Shown: positions 24,952 through 34,289, counted from the first letter of the stretch. The stretch: 64,000 nucleotides of DNA from a bacterium (GCA_030426085.1 JAUHYW010000006.1:124001-188000); one strand, 5' to 3'. The notes: generated by a model not told the origin, from the letters alone. A program made the numbers and translations.

Positions 24952-27207
24952 TCACTTGTTGGAGCTCACCTTGGGCAGCGACGCGAGCTGCTGGGTGACG
25001 TAATCCCCGAGCGCCTGAGTGCGCCCCAGCGTCACCTCGAGGTTGGCGAACTGACGCCGCAGCCGCTCCTCGACCTGCTGCGCCCGGCGCTCCTGGGCGA
25101 GGATGTCCTCTTCGTACGAGCTGATCCGGCTGTCGATGCCCGAGGTCTTGCTGCGCAGCAGCCCGCCGACGCCGGTGAAGTTGTCGATCAGGCTGGGCAG
25201 GGCCTGGCTGACGCCGTCGGCGATGCGCACCTCGCCGAGCACCCCGCTGGTGTCGTTGGGGATGCGCAGCTCGATGTCCTCGGTGTCGTAGCCGTCCCCG
25301 CCCTTGAGCACGTCCCCTTCCAGCACCCGCGCCGGCCGCCCGCCGATGCGGCCCTCCAGATCGCTGCCCTGATCCTCGAGCTGCGCGTTGCCCAGGTTGC
25401 TCGTGCCGGCCCCGGCCGCGACGTCCGAGACCACCTGCACCGCGTAGTCCCCGCCGTACTCGTCCGACCGGATCGCGATCGCCCCGTCGGCGTCGACGTA
25501 GGCCGTCAGCGCGAAGCCGGCGTCCTCGAAGCCGGTGTTCAGCTTGGCGACCTGCTCGGCGACCGTATCGCCCGCCGCCAGATCGACGGTCGTCTCGACG
25601 AAGTCGCCCCCGTCGTCGTCCTGGGCCCGGCGGTTCAGCCCGATCGTGATCTGCTCGTCGGCGGCGAGCACCTCGGCCGCCGCGCCTCCGGCCACCGCGG
25701 CCCGGGTCCGGGCCTGGGTGACCTCGACCCGGTAGGTGCCCGGCTTCGAATTCTGCGAGCGGCGGACGAACTCGAAGTCGCCCGACAGCCGCTCGCCGTA
25801 GCGGCTGAGCACCCGGGCCACCGAGTCGGGGTCGTCCCGCAGCGCCTCGTCGAGCTTGCCCGAGTTGAAGCTCATCAGCCCGGTCTCGGGGTTCGACTCG
25901 AAGCCCAGCTCGGACAGCGAGCTGATCGTGTCGTCGCCCAGGCCGGGGATGCGCCCGGTCATGAACTGCTGCACCTGCCGGGCGACCTGCCGGGCGGTGG
26001 AGTCGCCGTTGAGGGGCGGCGCGGCCTGCCCCGACTCGGGGTCGTAGGAGAACTGGGCGTTGAGGAAGCCGACGACGCCGTTGTAGGCCCCGAGCAGGCC
26101 GCTCATCGCCTGCGAGATGTCCCCCGTCTCCCGGCTGACGCCGATGTTGACCGTCTGCCCCACGCTGGCCGACTGGAGCTGGAAGGTGATGCCGTCGAAC
26201 ACATCGTCGATGGTGTTCGACGACTTGCGGATGTCGATGCCGTTGACGTTGATGATGGCGTCTTTGGGGGTCGCCAGCTCGGGGCTGAAGACATCGACGG
26301 TGAACGTATCGCCCGCGCGCAGCGTGCCGTCGTCCTCGAACTCGATCGTCACCCCATCGGCCAGGGCGATCGGGCCGGCGCTGGTCACGTCGTAGCCCGC
26401 GCCGCCGTTGTCGTCGAACGTCAAGCCGCCGTCGGTCGAGACCTGATACTTGGCGGTCCCGTCCGCCGCACCATCGGTGATGATCTCGACGATGAAGGTG
26501 GTGTTGTCGGTGCCGGTGTAGGCCCCGCCCGAGCTCACCGCGCCGGCGTAGTCGGCGCTGTTGCCGTCCGCCGCCTGGGCGGCTTCGATCGAGGTGTTCT
26601 CGAAGTCGAGGGTGGTGTCGTTCTCGACCACCGTCACCAGGCCGTCCGACCCGGTCTCCTCGGCGGTCAGCACCAGCCGGAACGGGTTGAGGCCGCTGCC
26701 ATCGTTGACGATGTCGGCCCGCACGCCCGCGTCGGATTCGTTGATGGCCCGCGCCAGATCCTGCAACGAGGTGGAGTCGTCCACGTCGATCTCGACCGCG
26801 TCGCCGTCGCCCACCTGGAACGAGAACGTGCCCGCCGCGGCCGCGATCCCGGTGCCCGACTGGTCCACGAAGCCCTGGGCCGCGACGCGGTGGCGCGTCG
26901 CCACCTGCAACACCTCGACGCTGTAGTTGCCGACCGGCGCGTCCCCCGTCGCGCTGACGGTCAGCACCCCGGTGTCGCTGCTGCTGGCGCTCACCTGCGA
27001 ATAGAGGCTGGCCTCACCCAGCTTGCGGGCGGCGTTGCGCAGCGACTCGAGCTGCCCGCTGAGGGCGTTGAACGCGTCCTTGCGCTGCTGCTCGACGACG
27101 ATCTTGCGCTGGATGCCGATGATCCGGCTGGTCTCGATCGACAGCAGCTGATTGATGATCGAATCGGAGTCGATTCCGCTGGCGATGCCGGAGATCGCGA
27201 TCCCCAT
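24952..27207 (-). CDS. fliD: Flagellar filament cap protein FliD (HAP2)
   Basis: The 751-residue protein has the FliD_N block (GIASGIDSDSIINQLLSIE) and the FliD_C coiled-coil region near the C-terminus (SKTSGIDSRISSYEEDILAQ then ERRAQQVEERLRRQFANLE). FliD caps the filament and directs flagellin folding and insertion. It is much longer than the roughly 470 residues of enteric FliD; the extra length lies in the Asp/Gly-rich, variable surface domains at about 150-560. A GAGGAGG ribosome-binding site precedes the ATG, and a sigma54 site lies 32 bases upstream. Confidence 0.94.
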   Translation of the reverse strand: MGIAISGIASGIDSDSIINQLLSIETSRIIGIQRKIVVEQQRKDAFNALSGQLESLRNAARKLGEASLYSQVSASSSDTGVLTVSATGDAPVGNYSVEVLQVATRHRVAAQGFVDQSGTGIAAAAGTFSFQVGDGDAVEIDVDDSTSLQDLARAINESDAGVRADIVNDGSGLNPFRLVLTAEETGSDGLVTVVENDTTLDFENTSIEAAQAADGNSADYAGAVSSGGAYTGTDNTTFIVEIITDGAADGTAKYQVSTDGGLTFDDNGGAGYDVTSAGPIALADGVTIEFEDDGTLRAGDTFTVDVFSPELATPKDAIINVNGIDIRKSSNTIDDVFDGITFQLQSASVGQTVNIGVSRETGDISQAMSGLLGAYNGVVGFLNAQFSYDPESGQAAPPLNGDSTARQVARQVQQFMTGRIPGLGDDTISSLSELGFESNPETGLMSFNSGKLDEALRDDPDSVARVLSRYGERLSGDFEFVRRSQNSKPGTYRVEVTQARTRAAVAGGAAAEVLAADEQITIGLNRRAQDDDGGDFVETTVDLAAGDTVAEQVAKLNTGFEDAGFALTAYVDADGAIAIRSDEYGGDYAVQVVSDVAAGAGTSNLGNAQLEDQGSDLEGRIGGRPARVLEGDVLKGGDGYDTEDIELRIPNDTSGVLGEVRIADGVSQALPSLIDNFTGVGGLLRSKTSGIDSRISSYEEDILAQERRAQQVEERLRRQFANLEVTLGRTQALGDYVTQQLASLPKVSSNK

Positions 27208-27238
27208 GGCCTACCTCCTCGGGCTGGCAGCGAAGACG

Positions 27239-27254
27239 AGCACGCGCCATGCCA
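27239..27254 (-). promoter_or_regulatory. Sigma54 promoter for fliD
   Basis: On the minus strand the site reads TGGCATGGCGCGTGCT. It matches TGGCACG-N4-TTGCW except for T at the sixth base and G at the first base of the -12 box; GG and GC spacing is correct. The site ends 32 bases before the fliD start. Confidence 0.65.
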
Positions 27255-27418
27255 ACCGATGGGGCCCGCGGTCGACCCGCGAGCCGGAAACACGACGAGG
27301 CCGCAACGCATCGGCGCTGCAGCCTCGCCCGGGGACCGACGCCGGCAGCGGCGCGGATCCCGGGTGTCACGGTCGCCCGACCGGGCGGCCGCGCCGGAGC
27401 CGAAGCCCCGGAGAAGGA

Positions 27419-27889
27419 TCAACCGTCGACGCTGATCAAGGCGCCCCGAGGGGGCGTCTCCCTGTCCTGCAGCGCCCGCAGGCGCTCCACGACCTTGAGG
27501 AACTGACTCGGCGGGATCTGCCGGGTCACCTCTTCGCCGTCGACCTCCTCCTTGATGGTGATCTTCACCCGTCCGGAGGTGTCGTCCTGCTCGAACATGA
27601 CCGACCGGTTGGTCGCCCGCAGCGCGGTCTCTGCCAGCGCGTTGGCCTGCTCGACGGCGCGGGTCAGATCGACCTGCTCCGCCTCGCGGGTCAGCGCAGC
27701 CGACAGCCCGTTCTCGGGCGTGCCTTCCGTGGGCTCGGCCGCCCTGCGGGCCTCGGCGGAGGACTCCACCTCGGCCACCGGCGCCGATGCCGCCTTCTGC
27801 GGGCTGCCCCGCTGATTGGCGAGCGATTCGCCGGCCGCAGGCGTGCGGATCGACTGAGCCGCGAACGCCTGATTGACATTGATGGCCAT
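27419..27889 (-). CDS. flaG: FlaG-family flagellar protein
   Basis: The 156-residue protein has a variable polar N-terminal half. Its C-terminal FlaG domain includes RSVMFEQDDTSGRVKITIKE followed by RQIPPSQFLKVVERL. FlaG influences filament length in several genera; its mechanism is unclear. It lies between flagellin 1 and fliD on the same strand. Residues ATNRSVMFEQDD are a good family match. Confidence 0.9.
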   Translation of the reverse strand: MAINVNQAFAAQSIRTPAAGESLANQRGSPQKAASAPVAEVESSAEARRAAEPTEGTPENGLSAALTREAEQVDLTRAVEQANALAETALRATNRSVMFEQDDTSGRVKITIKEEVDGEEVTRQIPPSQFLKVVERLRALQDRETPPRGALISVDG

Positions 27890-27910
27890 CGTATCACCTC
27901 GCGTGAGGGC

Positions 27911-27926
27911 CGGCGGCGCGCCGCCG
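27911..27926 (-). terminator. GC-rich palindrome after flagellin 1
   Basis: CGGCGGCGCGCCGCCG is a perfect 16-base palindrome in the 56-base gap between flagellin 1 and flaG. It could end most flagellin 1 transcripts while allowing some read-through into flaG. It lacks a T-run. Confidence 0.4.
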
Positions 27927-27945
27927 ACCCCCGCTTCACTTCACC

Positions 27946-29418
27946 TTACGCCAGCAGCGACAGCGCCACCTGCGGCTGCTGGTTGGCCTGGGCCAGCACC
28001 GAGACGCCGGCCTGCTGCAGGATCTGGTTGCGCGAGAACTTGGCCGTCTCGTCGGCGAAGTCCGCGTCCAGGATCCGGCTGCGCGAGGCCGAGAGGTTCT
28101 CGGCGCTGGTGGTCAGGTTGCTCACCGTCGACTCGAGGCGGTTCTGCACCGCACCCAGGTCGGCGCGCACCGACGAGATCTGGCCGATGGCCACGTCGGC
28201 GATCTCGATGGCCCGGTTGGCGCCCTCGCGGGTGGTGATGTCGATGGTGGACACCGCCGCGTCGCTGTTGACGCCGAAGAGGGTCGCGCCGTCAGCGCCG
28301 ACATCGCCCAGCTTGGCGAGGGCATCCGACCCCCCGTTCTCGGCCAGCTCGATCTGCTGCTCCGACTGCAACGTGATTCGGCCACCGGTGACGCCGGTCT
28401 CCAGTCCCGCGACGGCGTTGGCGCCGCCCCCCGCAGCCACGACGGCGCCGTTGACCACGTTCTCGACCTGGATGTTTCGACCGTCTTCGGCGGTCAAGAC
28501 CAACTGGTTCGCCTCATTGAGCGAGGCCACCACACCAGTCTCCGCAGAGACCGCGTTGATCGCGTTCACCAGCGAGTCGTCGGCGTCGTTGTCCTGGACC
28601 ACGATCCCCGTGATGGCTTGGCCGTTGACGGTGATGAAGTTGTTCGAGTCCAGCGTACCGCCGGTGATGCCCGCGGTTCCCGTGACGGCGGTCGATTCGA
28701 CGATCGCCCGGACGTTGGTGAACTCGGTAGAGTCATTGATCGCAGCGGCCTTGGCGATCGCCGAGGTGCTGTTCTGAGTGGTCGACAGTGTATCGTCGGC
28801 CTGCACCGAGGCGCGGATCGACGTGCCGTTGATCGACAGTTCACCCGCCTCGATGTTCTCGTCGGTTCCGGTGGTCACGTCCGCCGAACTCGACACCCGC
28901 ACCTGCCGGCCCAGCGAGCTGGCCCGGGCGTCGTCCACGTTGACCGTGATGGTCTCGCGGCTGTTGGCGCCGACGTGGAACTTGGCCCCGCGGAAGCTGC
29001 CGTCGAGGATCTTGTTGCTGTTGAAGGTGGTCGTCTCGGCGATGCGGTCCAGCTCGCTGATGAGCTGATCCACCTCGGCCTGCAGCGACTCCCGGTCGGA
29101 CGCGGTGTTGGTGTCGTTGGCCGACTGCACCGACAGCTCACGGATGCGCTGCACGATGTTGGTGCTCTCCTGGAGGGCACCCTCGGCGGTCTGCGACAGC
29201 GAGATGCCGTCGGTGGTGTTGCGCACCGCCTGGTTCAGCCCGCGGATCTGGCTGGTGAAGCGGTCGCTGATGGCCAGACCGGCGGCGTCGTCCTTGGCGC
29301 TGTTGATGCGCAGACCCGACGACAGTCGCTGGAAGCTGCGCCCCAGCGAGTTGGTGGCATTGTTGAGGTTGCGCTGCGCGTTGAGCGAGGCAACGTTGCT
29401 GTTGACGAAAAGACCCAT
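27946..29418 (-). CDS. Flagellin 1
   Basis: This 490-residue flagellin has both conserved ends. The N-terminus includes [20 protein letters not shown] and [20 protein letters not shown]; the C-terminus includes [18 protein letters not shown] and [20 protein letters not shown]. The middle is a variable surface domain rich in Thr, Asn and Ala. The start MGLFVNSN is preceded by AAGGAG. It has its own sigma28 promoter at 29743-29769, giving a leader of about 318 bases. It is the most distinct of the four paralogues at its N-terminus (VNSNVAS). Confidence 0.96.
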   Translation of the reverse strand: MGLFVNSNVASLNAQRNLNNATNSLGRSFQRLSSGLRINSAKDDAAGLAISDRFTSQIRGLNQAVRNTTDGISLSQTAEGALQESTNIVQRIRELSVQSANDTNTASDRESLQAEVDQLISELDRIAETTTFNSNKILDGSFRGAKFHVGANSRETITVNVDDARASSLGRQVRVSSSADVTTGTDENIEAGELSINGTSIRASVQADDTLSTTQNSTSAIAKAAAINDSTEFTNVRAIVESTAVTGTAGITGGTLDSNNFITVNGQAITGIVVQDNDADDSLVNAINAVSAETGVVASLNEANQLVLTAEDGRNIQVENVVNGAVVAAGGGANAVAGLETGVTGGRITLQSEQQIELAENGGSDALAKLGDVGADGATLFGVNSDAAVSTIDITTREGANRAIEIADVAIGQISSVRADLGAVQNRLESTVSNLTTSAENLSASRSRILDADFADETAKFSRNQILQQAGVSVLAQANQQPQVALSLLA

Positions 29419-29423
29419 GGTGT

Positions 29424-29436
29424 TTCGCTCCTTGAA
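29424..29436 (-). promoter_or_regulatory. Possible CsrA site over the flagellin 1 ribosome-binding site
   Basis: On the minus strand UUC-AAGGAGC-GAA puts AAGGA in the loop of a weak 3-base stem that includes the Shine-Dalgarno sequence. It is the weakest of four similar sites upstream of the flagellins, and AAGGA is also just a good ribosome-binding site. Confidence 0.35.
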
Positions 29437-29742
29437 TATCTGGCCACACGGCGTTCTTGCCGTGCACGGGCACACCGACCCTGGCGTGCCCGACCCCCTG
29501 GCGCCGACCCATCCATGGGCGCCTTTCGGTGGGGGTGCTGACCGTCGACCGCCGTACCCCTACGTCGGTCGTTGGGTTGCGCAGACTGCGCAGTTGTAAC
29601 GGTTCGGGTTGCGCCGCCGGGCGACCGTTGATGCACCACCCCTGGTGCCGGTCGACCGCACGCCGCGGCTGTCTTCCTCCTCGATGTCCGGCGAGGCCCC
29701 CCGGCCTCCATGTTTGCTGAAGGCGGATGGCCTCCACTCCTG

Positions 29743-29769
29743 TCATCGGCGGGGCCCGAGGAAACTTGA
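29743..29769 (-). promoter_or_regulatory. Sigma28 promoter for flagellin 1
   Basis: On the minus strand TCAAGTTT and GCCGATGA are separated by exactly 11 bases. Against TAAAGTTT-N11-GCCGATAA this differs at one base in each box. It is the closest sigma28 match in the window. The start codon is about 325 bases downstream, so the leader is long. Confidence 0.88.
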
Positions 29770-30052
29770 GGAAAAAAATGCGATCGGCCTGAACTTTTCC
29801 ATAAAGCCCCTGTTTTCGGGGGGTTGCGGGCCATCTTTTTTTCGGGGGGCCGAACATCGGGCGCGCCCGCCACCCGGAGAAGGCGGCGATCGAGCCGATG
29901 CAGACGCTCGAGGGCTCGAGCCGGGTCGAGCGGCGGATCGGGGACGCCCGGTCGGCCACGATCGGGATCGATCGCCGCCGACCGGCGCGGGGGATGGGTG
30001 AAGAGAGGAGGGAGGCGGGCCGGCGGCGGGCGCCACCGGCCCCGGGGCGGGA

Positions 30053-31516
30053 TCAGCCGAGCAGCGAGAGCACCACCTGGCTCTGCTGGTTGGCCTGGGA
30101 CAGGATCGAGACGCCCGCCTGCTGGATGATCTGGTTGCGGGCGAGCTGCGCGGTCTCGTCGGCGAAGTCCGCGTCCAGGATCCGGCTGCGCGAGGCGGAG
30201 ATGTTCTCCGACGTCGCCGTCAGGTTGCTGATCGTCGACTCCAACCGGTTCTGGATCGCACCCAGATCCGAGCGGATGCTCGACACCTGGCTCAACGCGA
30301 CGTCGAGGATCTCGATCGCCTCGTTGGCCCCCAGCCGCGACGTCACGTCCACCGTGTCCACCGCGAACGCGCTGTTGATGCCCAGCAGCTCGAACGTCTC
30401 GCCCAACGTGCCGTGTCCCAGCGCGTTGATCGCGGCGTCGTTCTCGAAGTTCAGCCGGATCTGGGTCTCCGACTGCAACGTGAGGGTGCCGAAGAACTCC
30501 TGCCGCAAGGCGGCGTCGCCCATCAGCGCGGTCGCCGTCGCGGCGTCGGAGAAGAGCACTTCGATGTTGCGCCCGTCGCTCGCGGTCAGCACCAGCTCCT
30601 GGCGGGCGCCGAGCGAGGCGACCACCCCGGTGGTGTCCGACACGGTGTTGATCGCGTTGACCAGCGCGTCGTCGGCGTCGCCCTGCTGCACCACGAACCC
30701 GGTGATCAGCTCACCGTTGATCGTGATGTTGCTGTCGCTGTCCAACGTGGCCGCCGTGATGCCCGCCTGGCCGACCCCCCGGCTCTCGCCGATGATCGCC
30801 CGCACGTCGGTGAACTCGGTCGAGTCGTTGATGGCCGCCGCCTTGGCGATGGCCGACCCCGAGTTGGCGGTCGTGCTGACGGTGTCGTCGACATCGACGG
30901 TGGCCCGGATGGTCACCCCGTTGACGAGGACGTCCCCCGCCGCGCCGTCGGCCGCCGCGCCGAACGCGCCCCCGGTGATCTCGATGCCGTCGTAGCGCGC
31001 CTGACGGCCCAGGATCTCGGAGCGGGTGTCGGTGGTGGTGACCCCGATCGTCTCCCGGGAGTTGGCCCCGACGTGGAACTGCGCCCCGGAGAACGAGCCG
31101 TCGAGCACGTTCTGGTTGTTGAAGGTGGTGGTCTCCGCGATGCGGTCCACCTCCGCGATGAGCTGGCTGATCTCGGCCTGGATGGACTCCCGGTCGCGCT
31201 CGGTGTTGGTGTCGTTGGCCGCCTGCACCGCCAGCTCGCGCATGCGCTGGAGGATGCTGGTCGTCTCGTGCAGCGCGCCCTCGGCGGTCTGCGCCAGCGA
31301 GATGCCGTCGTTGGTGTTGCGCACCGCCTGGTTGAGACCGCGCACCTGCGAGGTCATGCGGGTGGTGATCGCCAGCCCGGCGGCGTCGTCCTTCGCGCTG
31401 TTGATGCGCAGGCCGGAGGACAACCGCTGGAACGAGCGCCCCAGCTTGGTGGTGCTGTGCGTCAGGTTCCGCTGCGCGTTGAGCGCAGCGATGTTCGTGT
31501 TGATGAAAAGACCCAT
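30053..31516 (-). CDS. Flagellin 2
   Basis: The 487-residue flagellin has the same conserved ends ([19 protein letters not shown] type N-terminal block, NQIIQQAGVSILSQANQQSQ at the C-terminus). Its central domain differs from the other three. The start MGLFINTNIA is preceded by a GGAG inside a small hairpin. I could not find a sigma28 promoter in the long upstream gap, so it may be controlled differently or have a poorer match. Confidence 0.95.
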   Translation of the reverse strand: MGLFINTNIAALNAQRNLTHSTTKLGRSFQRLSSGLRINSAKDDAAGLAITTRMTSQVRGLNQAVRNTNDGISLAQTAEGALHETTSILQRMRELAVQAANDTNTERDRESIQAEISQLIAEVDRIAETTTFNNQNVLDGSFSGAQFHVGANSRETIGVTTTDTRSEILGRQARYDGIEITGGAFGAAADGAAGDVLVNGVTIRATVDVDDTVSTTANSGSAIAKAAAINDSTEFTDVRAIIGESRGVGQAGITAATLDSDSNITINGELITGFVVQQGDADDALVNAINTVSDTTGVVASLGARQELVLTASDGRNIEVLFSDAATATALMGDAALRQEFFGTLTLQSETQIRLNFENDAAINALGHGTLGETFELLGINSAFAVDTVDVTSRLGANEAIEILDVALSQVSSIRSDLGAIQNRLESTISNLTATSENISASRSRILDADFADETAQLARNQIIQQAGVSILSQANQQSQVVLSLLG

Positions 31517-31518
31517 TG

Positions 31519-31533
31519 CTTCACTCCATGAAG
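31519..31533 (-). promoter_or_regulatory. Candidate CsrA hairpin over the flagellin 2 ribosome-binding site
   Basis: On the minus strand CUUCA-UGGAG-UGAAG is a perfect 5-base stem with a 5-base loop that exposes the GGA of the Shine-Dalgarno sequence, with AUGGA spanning the stem-loop edge. It ends three bases before the start codon. Confidence 0.55.
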
Positions 31534-31729
31534 GTGCGGAGATCGCACGCGACCTCCCGGAGGCGGTCGACCCTGACCGCCTTGTATTGGCGGCGAGCCG
31601 ACGCCGCCGATCGGTGACGGGGCCTGCCCGTCACCCATGCCTCCCCCCGATCCGATCGAGGGTGTGCTGCGCGCGCCGGGGCCCAGCCCCGAGCGCGCCC
31701 TTGCTTCATCTGGTCTCCTCTGGCTCGCG

Positions 31730-31752
31730 GGGGACCGTCTCTGGCGGTCCCC
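31730..31752. repeat. 8-base inverted repeat upstream of flagellin 2
   Basis: GGGGACCG and CGGTCCCC are separated by seven bases (TCTCTGG). The perfect stem lies about 215 bases upstream of the flagellin 2 start. Role unknown; it could be a leader hairpin or a protein-binding site. Confidence 0.6.
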
Positions 31753-31865
31753 GACCGGATCGTCCCCGACGCAGCCGCGCCGGGAGGCATGTGAATCTGT
31801 CCGGTGACGGCCCACCGCGCGGGCGGCCGCTCACCTCGTCGTCGTGTGTCTTCACCGGGCGCTCG

Positions 31866-31957
31866 GCGACCGGGCCCCGATCCGCGATCGGGCGGCCCGG
31901 TCGCCGCGCTCCACAGCGCCGGGCGACCGGGCCCCGATCCGCGATCGGGCGGCCCGG
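31866..31957. repeat. Two copies of a 35-base hairpin repeat, 57 bases apart
   Basis: Identical 35-base units occupy 31866-31900 and 31923-31957. Each starts GCGACCGGGC and can fold on CCCGATC-CGC-GATCGGG extended by CCGGGCC/GGCCCGG, with a 2-base bulge. The paired arrangement resembles REP/BIME-type elements. Both units lie between flagellins 2 and 3. Confidence 0.8.
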
Positions 31958-32455
31958 CGCTCGACCGGGTCGAGGCCGTACCCGGCCCCGAGCCACGATC
32001 GATCGCGGTGACGCCCCGCCGGGTCCGGCGCCACAGGGCGCGGGCCGACGGTCCGGCGCGCGGCCGCCGCCGCCCGCCACCCCCGGAGGGATCGCGGCCG
32101 ACGTCGGGCGGCGGGCCGGTGGGGTGCACCTCGCGGACTCCGGCCCACGGGTGATCGGGCGGCCGCGGGCGTGGTGCGTGCGCCGTCGACCGGGCCTCGC
32201 CGGGGCGAAGCAGGTCGATACGGGACGCCGACGTCGCTCGACGCGCCGGGTGGCGATGATGCGCGGCCGGAGCGACGCTCTCGCGATCCGGTGGCCGTGG
32301 GGTACCGGCCGGATGGATCCACCCCGGCGACCGAGGAGCCCGGTCGGGGGGCGCTGGATCGCGGGCCGTCGCCCGGGGTCGGGGCGGGCGGCCTCGAGCG
32401 TGCGGCGGCGGGCCGCGACGCGGTCGGTTGCGGTGCAGCATCGGGCGGCCTCCGC

Positions 32456-33892
32456 TCAGCTCAGCAGGGACAGCGCGATCTGCCCCGCCTGGTTGGCCTG
32501 CGCCAGGATCGAGGTCCCGGCCTGCTGCAGGATCTGGTTGCGGGCGAGCTCGGCCGCCTCCTGGGCGAAGTCGGCGTCCTCGATGCGGCTGCGGGAGGCC
32601 GAGAGGTTCTCGCTGACGGTGGTCAGGTTGCGCACCGTGCTCTCGAGCCGGTTCTGCACCGCGCCGAGGTCGGAGCGATCCTCGGAGATCTGGGCCAGCG
32701 CCCGGTCGATCACCTCGATCGTGCGGTTGGCCTCGGTCCGGTCGAGCACGCTGACGGTGGCCACCGAGTTCTGCCGGGTGACCCCCACGAGCTGGTCGTC
32801 GGCGAAGCCGAGCGCGGCCAGCCCCCCGTCGATGTCTTCGATGCTGAAGTCTTCCTCGGAGACGAACTCCAACCCCGCCCGGGTGACGGTCTCGCCGTCG
32901 GCCAGCCCGGTGATGGTGTCGGCGTCCCCGAAGGTCTCGACCTGGATGTTGCGCCCATCGACCGCGGTCAGCACGAGCTGCTGGTTGTCGTCGAGCGAGG
33001 CGGTCACCCCGGTGCGGTTGCTCACCAGGTTGATCTGGTCGACCAGCTCGTTGTTGGCGTCGTCGACGACCACGTCGAAGCCGGTGATGATCTCACCGTT
33101 CAGCACGAAGTAGTCGGTCGAGTTCAGGGTGCCGGCGGTGATGTTCTCGCCGGTGGACAGCTCGGTCTCGAGCGCCCGGGCGGTGACATCGTGGAACTCG
33201 GTCATGTCGTTGATCGCCGCGGCCTTGGCGATCGCCGAGGCGGCCTGCTGCGTCGTCGACAGGGTGTCGTCGGTGACGTTGGTCGAGCGGATCGTGATGC
33301 CGTTGATCTGGACCGCCTCGTTGTTGCCGAGGCGGTCGAGGGCGGCGTCGCTGACCGCGTCGGCGGTGACCACCGCCGCGAGGCCGAGGGCGGTCGCCCG
33401 GGCGTCGCGGACCCGGATGGCCAGCGTCTCGCGGGCGTTGGCCCCGACGTGGAAGAAGGACTGCACGAAGTCGCCGTTGATGACCTTCTGGCTGTTGAAG
33501 GTCGTGGTGTCGCCGATGCGGTTGAGCTCGCTGATGAGCTGGTCGACCTCGGCGTTGAGCGACTCCCGGTCCTCGAGGGTGTTGATGTCGTTGGCCGCCT
33601 GCACCGCCAGCTCGCGCATGCGCTGGAGGATGTTGGTGCTCTCCTGCAGCGCGCTCTCCACCGTCTGGGCCATGCTGATGCCGTCGTTGGTGTTGCGCAC
33701 CGCCTGGTTCAGCCCCCGGATCTGGGCGGTGAACCGGGTCGAGATCGACAGCCCGGCGGCGTCGTCCGCCGCGGAGTTGATGCGCTTGCCGGTCGACAGG
33801 CGCTGGAACGACCGCCCGAGCTGGGAGGTGCTCCGGCTGAGGTTGCGCTGCGCGTTCAGCGACGCGATGTTGGTGTTGATGAACAGACCCAT
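32456..33892 (-). CDS. Flagellin 3
   Basis: The 478-residue flagellin has conserved ends ([41 protein letters not shown]-terminus [20 protein letters not shown]). Some core positions differ from its neighbours, for example GKRINSAADD where the others have [10 protein letters not shown]. It may be a minor filament component. The start MGLFINTNIAS has GGAG within a hairpin. No sigma28 promoter was found upstream. Confidence 0.95.
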   Translation of the reverse strand: MGLFINTNIASLNAQRNLSRSTSQLGRSFQRLSTGKRINSAADDAAGLSISTRFTAQIRGLNQAVRNTNDGISMAQTVESALQESTNILQRMRELAVQAANDINTLEDRESLNAEVDQLISELNRIGDTTTFNSQKVINGDFVQSFFHVGANARETLAIRVRDARATALGLAAVVTADAVSDAALDRLGNNEAVQINGITIRSTNVTDDTLSTTQQAASAIAKAAAINDMTEFHDVTARALETELSTGENITAGTLNSTDYFVLNGEIITGFDVVVDDANNELVDQINLVSNRTGVTASLDDNQQLVLTAVDGRNIQVETFGDADTITGLADGETVTRAGLEFVSEEDFSIEDIDGGLAALGFADDQLVGVTRQNSVATVSVLDRTEANRTIEVIDRALAQISEDRSDLGAVQNRLESTVRNLTTVSENLSASRSRIEDADFAQEAAELARNQILQQAGTSILAQANQAGQIALSLLS

Positions 33893-33896
33893 CGTT

Positions 33897-33909
33897 TCTC
33901 TCCATGAGA
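33897..33909 (-). promoter_or_regulatory. Candidate CsrA hairpin over the flagellin 3 ribosome-binding site
   Basis: On the minus strand UCUC-AUGGA-GAGA is a 4-base stem with the pentaloop AUGGA, the ideal form of a CsrA site (A-N-GGA in a loop). GGAG of the loop and stem is also the Shine-Dalgarno sequence, and the start codon follows four bases after the stem. Confidence 0.6.
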
Positions 33910-34193
33910 TGGACCACGCCCCGCGATGGGCAGGGTGCGGTCGGGGCTTCCGTGCCCCTGTGTCGAGGTCGGTCCGCCGCCTCGGGCGTGACTCGACCGT
34001 TGGGACGTGATCGCACCTGCGATCACGAGGGAGAGCCCGACGACCGGTCGGGGCGCCCGTGCCACCATGGCGTGGTGCGTCCCATGCTCTCCCGGATCAA
34101 GAACCTGCGTGTATGGGATCGGCGGGGCGGCCCCCGGTCGATCTCACCGGTCCGGGGCCCGCGCCGGCTCGAGCCGACGGCGGGCACCGTCCG

Positions 34194-34289
34194 ACGCAGA
34201 GGGTGTCACCCCCCGACGAGCCACCTCCGACCCCTCGGAGGCGACCCGGGCGCACGGGCCCCATGATCGGCGCGTGACACCCTCTGCGT
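34194..34289. repeat. Nested inverted repeat: 16-base arms around a small hairpin
   Basis: ACGCAGAGGGTGTCAC (34194-34209) is exactly complementary to the arm at 34274-34289. Between the arms lies a second perfect hairpin, CCTCCGA-CCCC-TCGGAGG at 34224-34241. The 96-base unit is about 300-400 bases upstream of flagellin 3. It could be a structured leader RNA, a MITE-like remnant or a binding site. Confidence 0.8.

Larger units (their letters stand above)
29419..30052. other. 634-base gap between flagellins 1 and 2
   Basis: The part from 29419 to about 29736 is the predicted flagellin 1 leader; it contains TGCGCA-GAC-TGCGCA at about 29579-29593. The sigma28 promoter follows. Beyond it lie an A/T-rich patch (29770-29840) with a CCCCTGTTTTCGGGG hairpin and a T-run, and GC-rich sequence up to flagellin 2. 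I see no gene here. Confidence 0.6.
31517..32455. other. 939-base gap between flagellins 2 and 3
   Basis: This is the longest gene-free stretch in the window. It contains a CsrA-like hairpin at 31519-31533, a perfect 8-base stem at 31730-31752 and two copies of a 35-base hairpin-forming repeat at 31866-31957. It is very GC-rich with open frames in several phases, but none has a convincing start or recognisable product. No sigma28 site was found. Confidence 0.6.

Noticed and set aside
24769-27435. Long plus-strand frame opposite fliD
   Set aside because: Shadow frame rich in Gly/Val/Arg/His; the minus strand encodes clear FliD domains.
29632-29650. Possible sigma54 site in the flagellin 1 leader
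   Set aside because: A GC and a TGCC block are present but the spacing is off by three bases, and a near-ideal sigma28 site explains transcription.
34038-34058. Possible sigma54 site upstream of flagellin 3 (TGGCACGG on the minus strand)
   Set aside because: The -24 box is good, but at the -12 position the sequence is C-rich with no GC at the right spacing.
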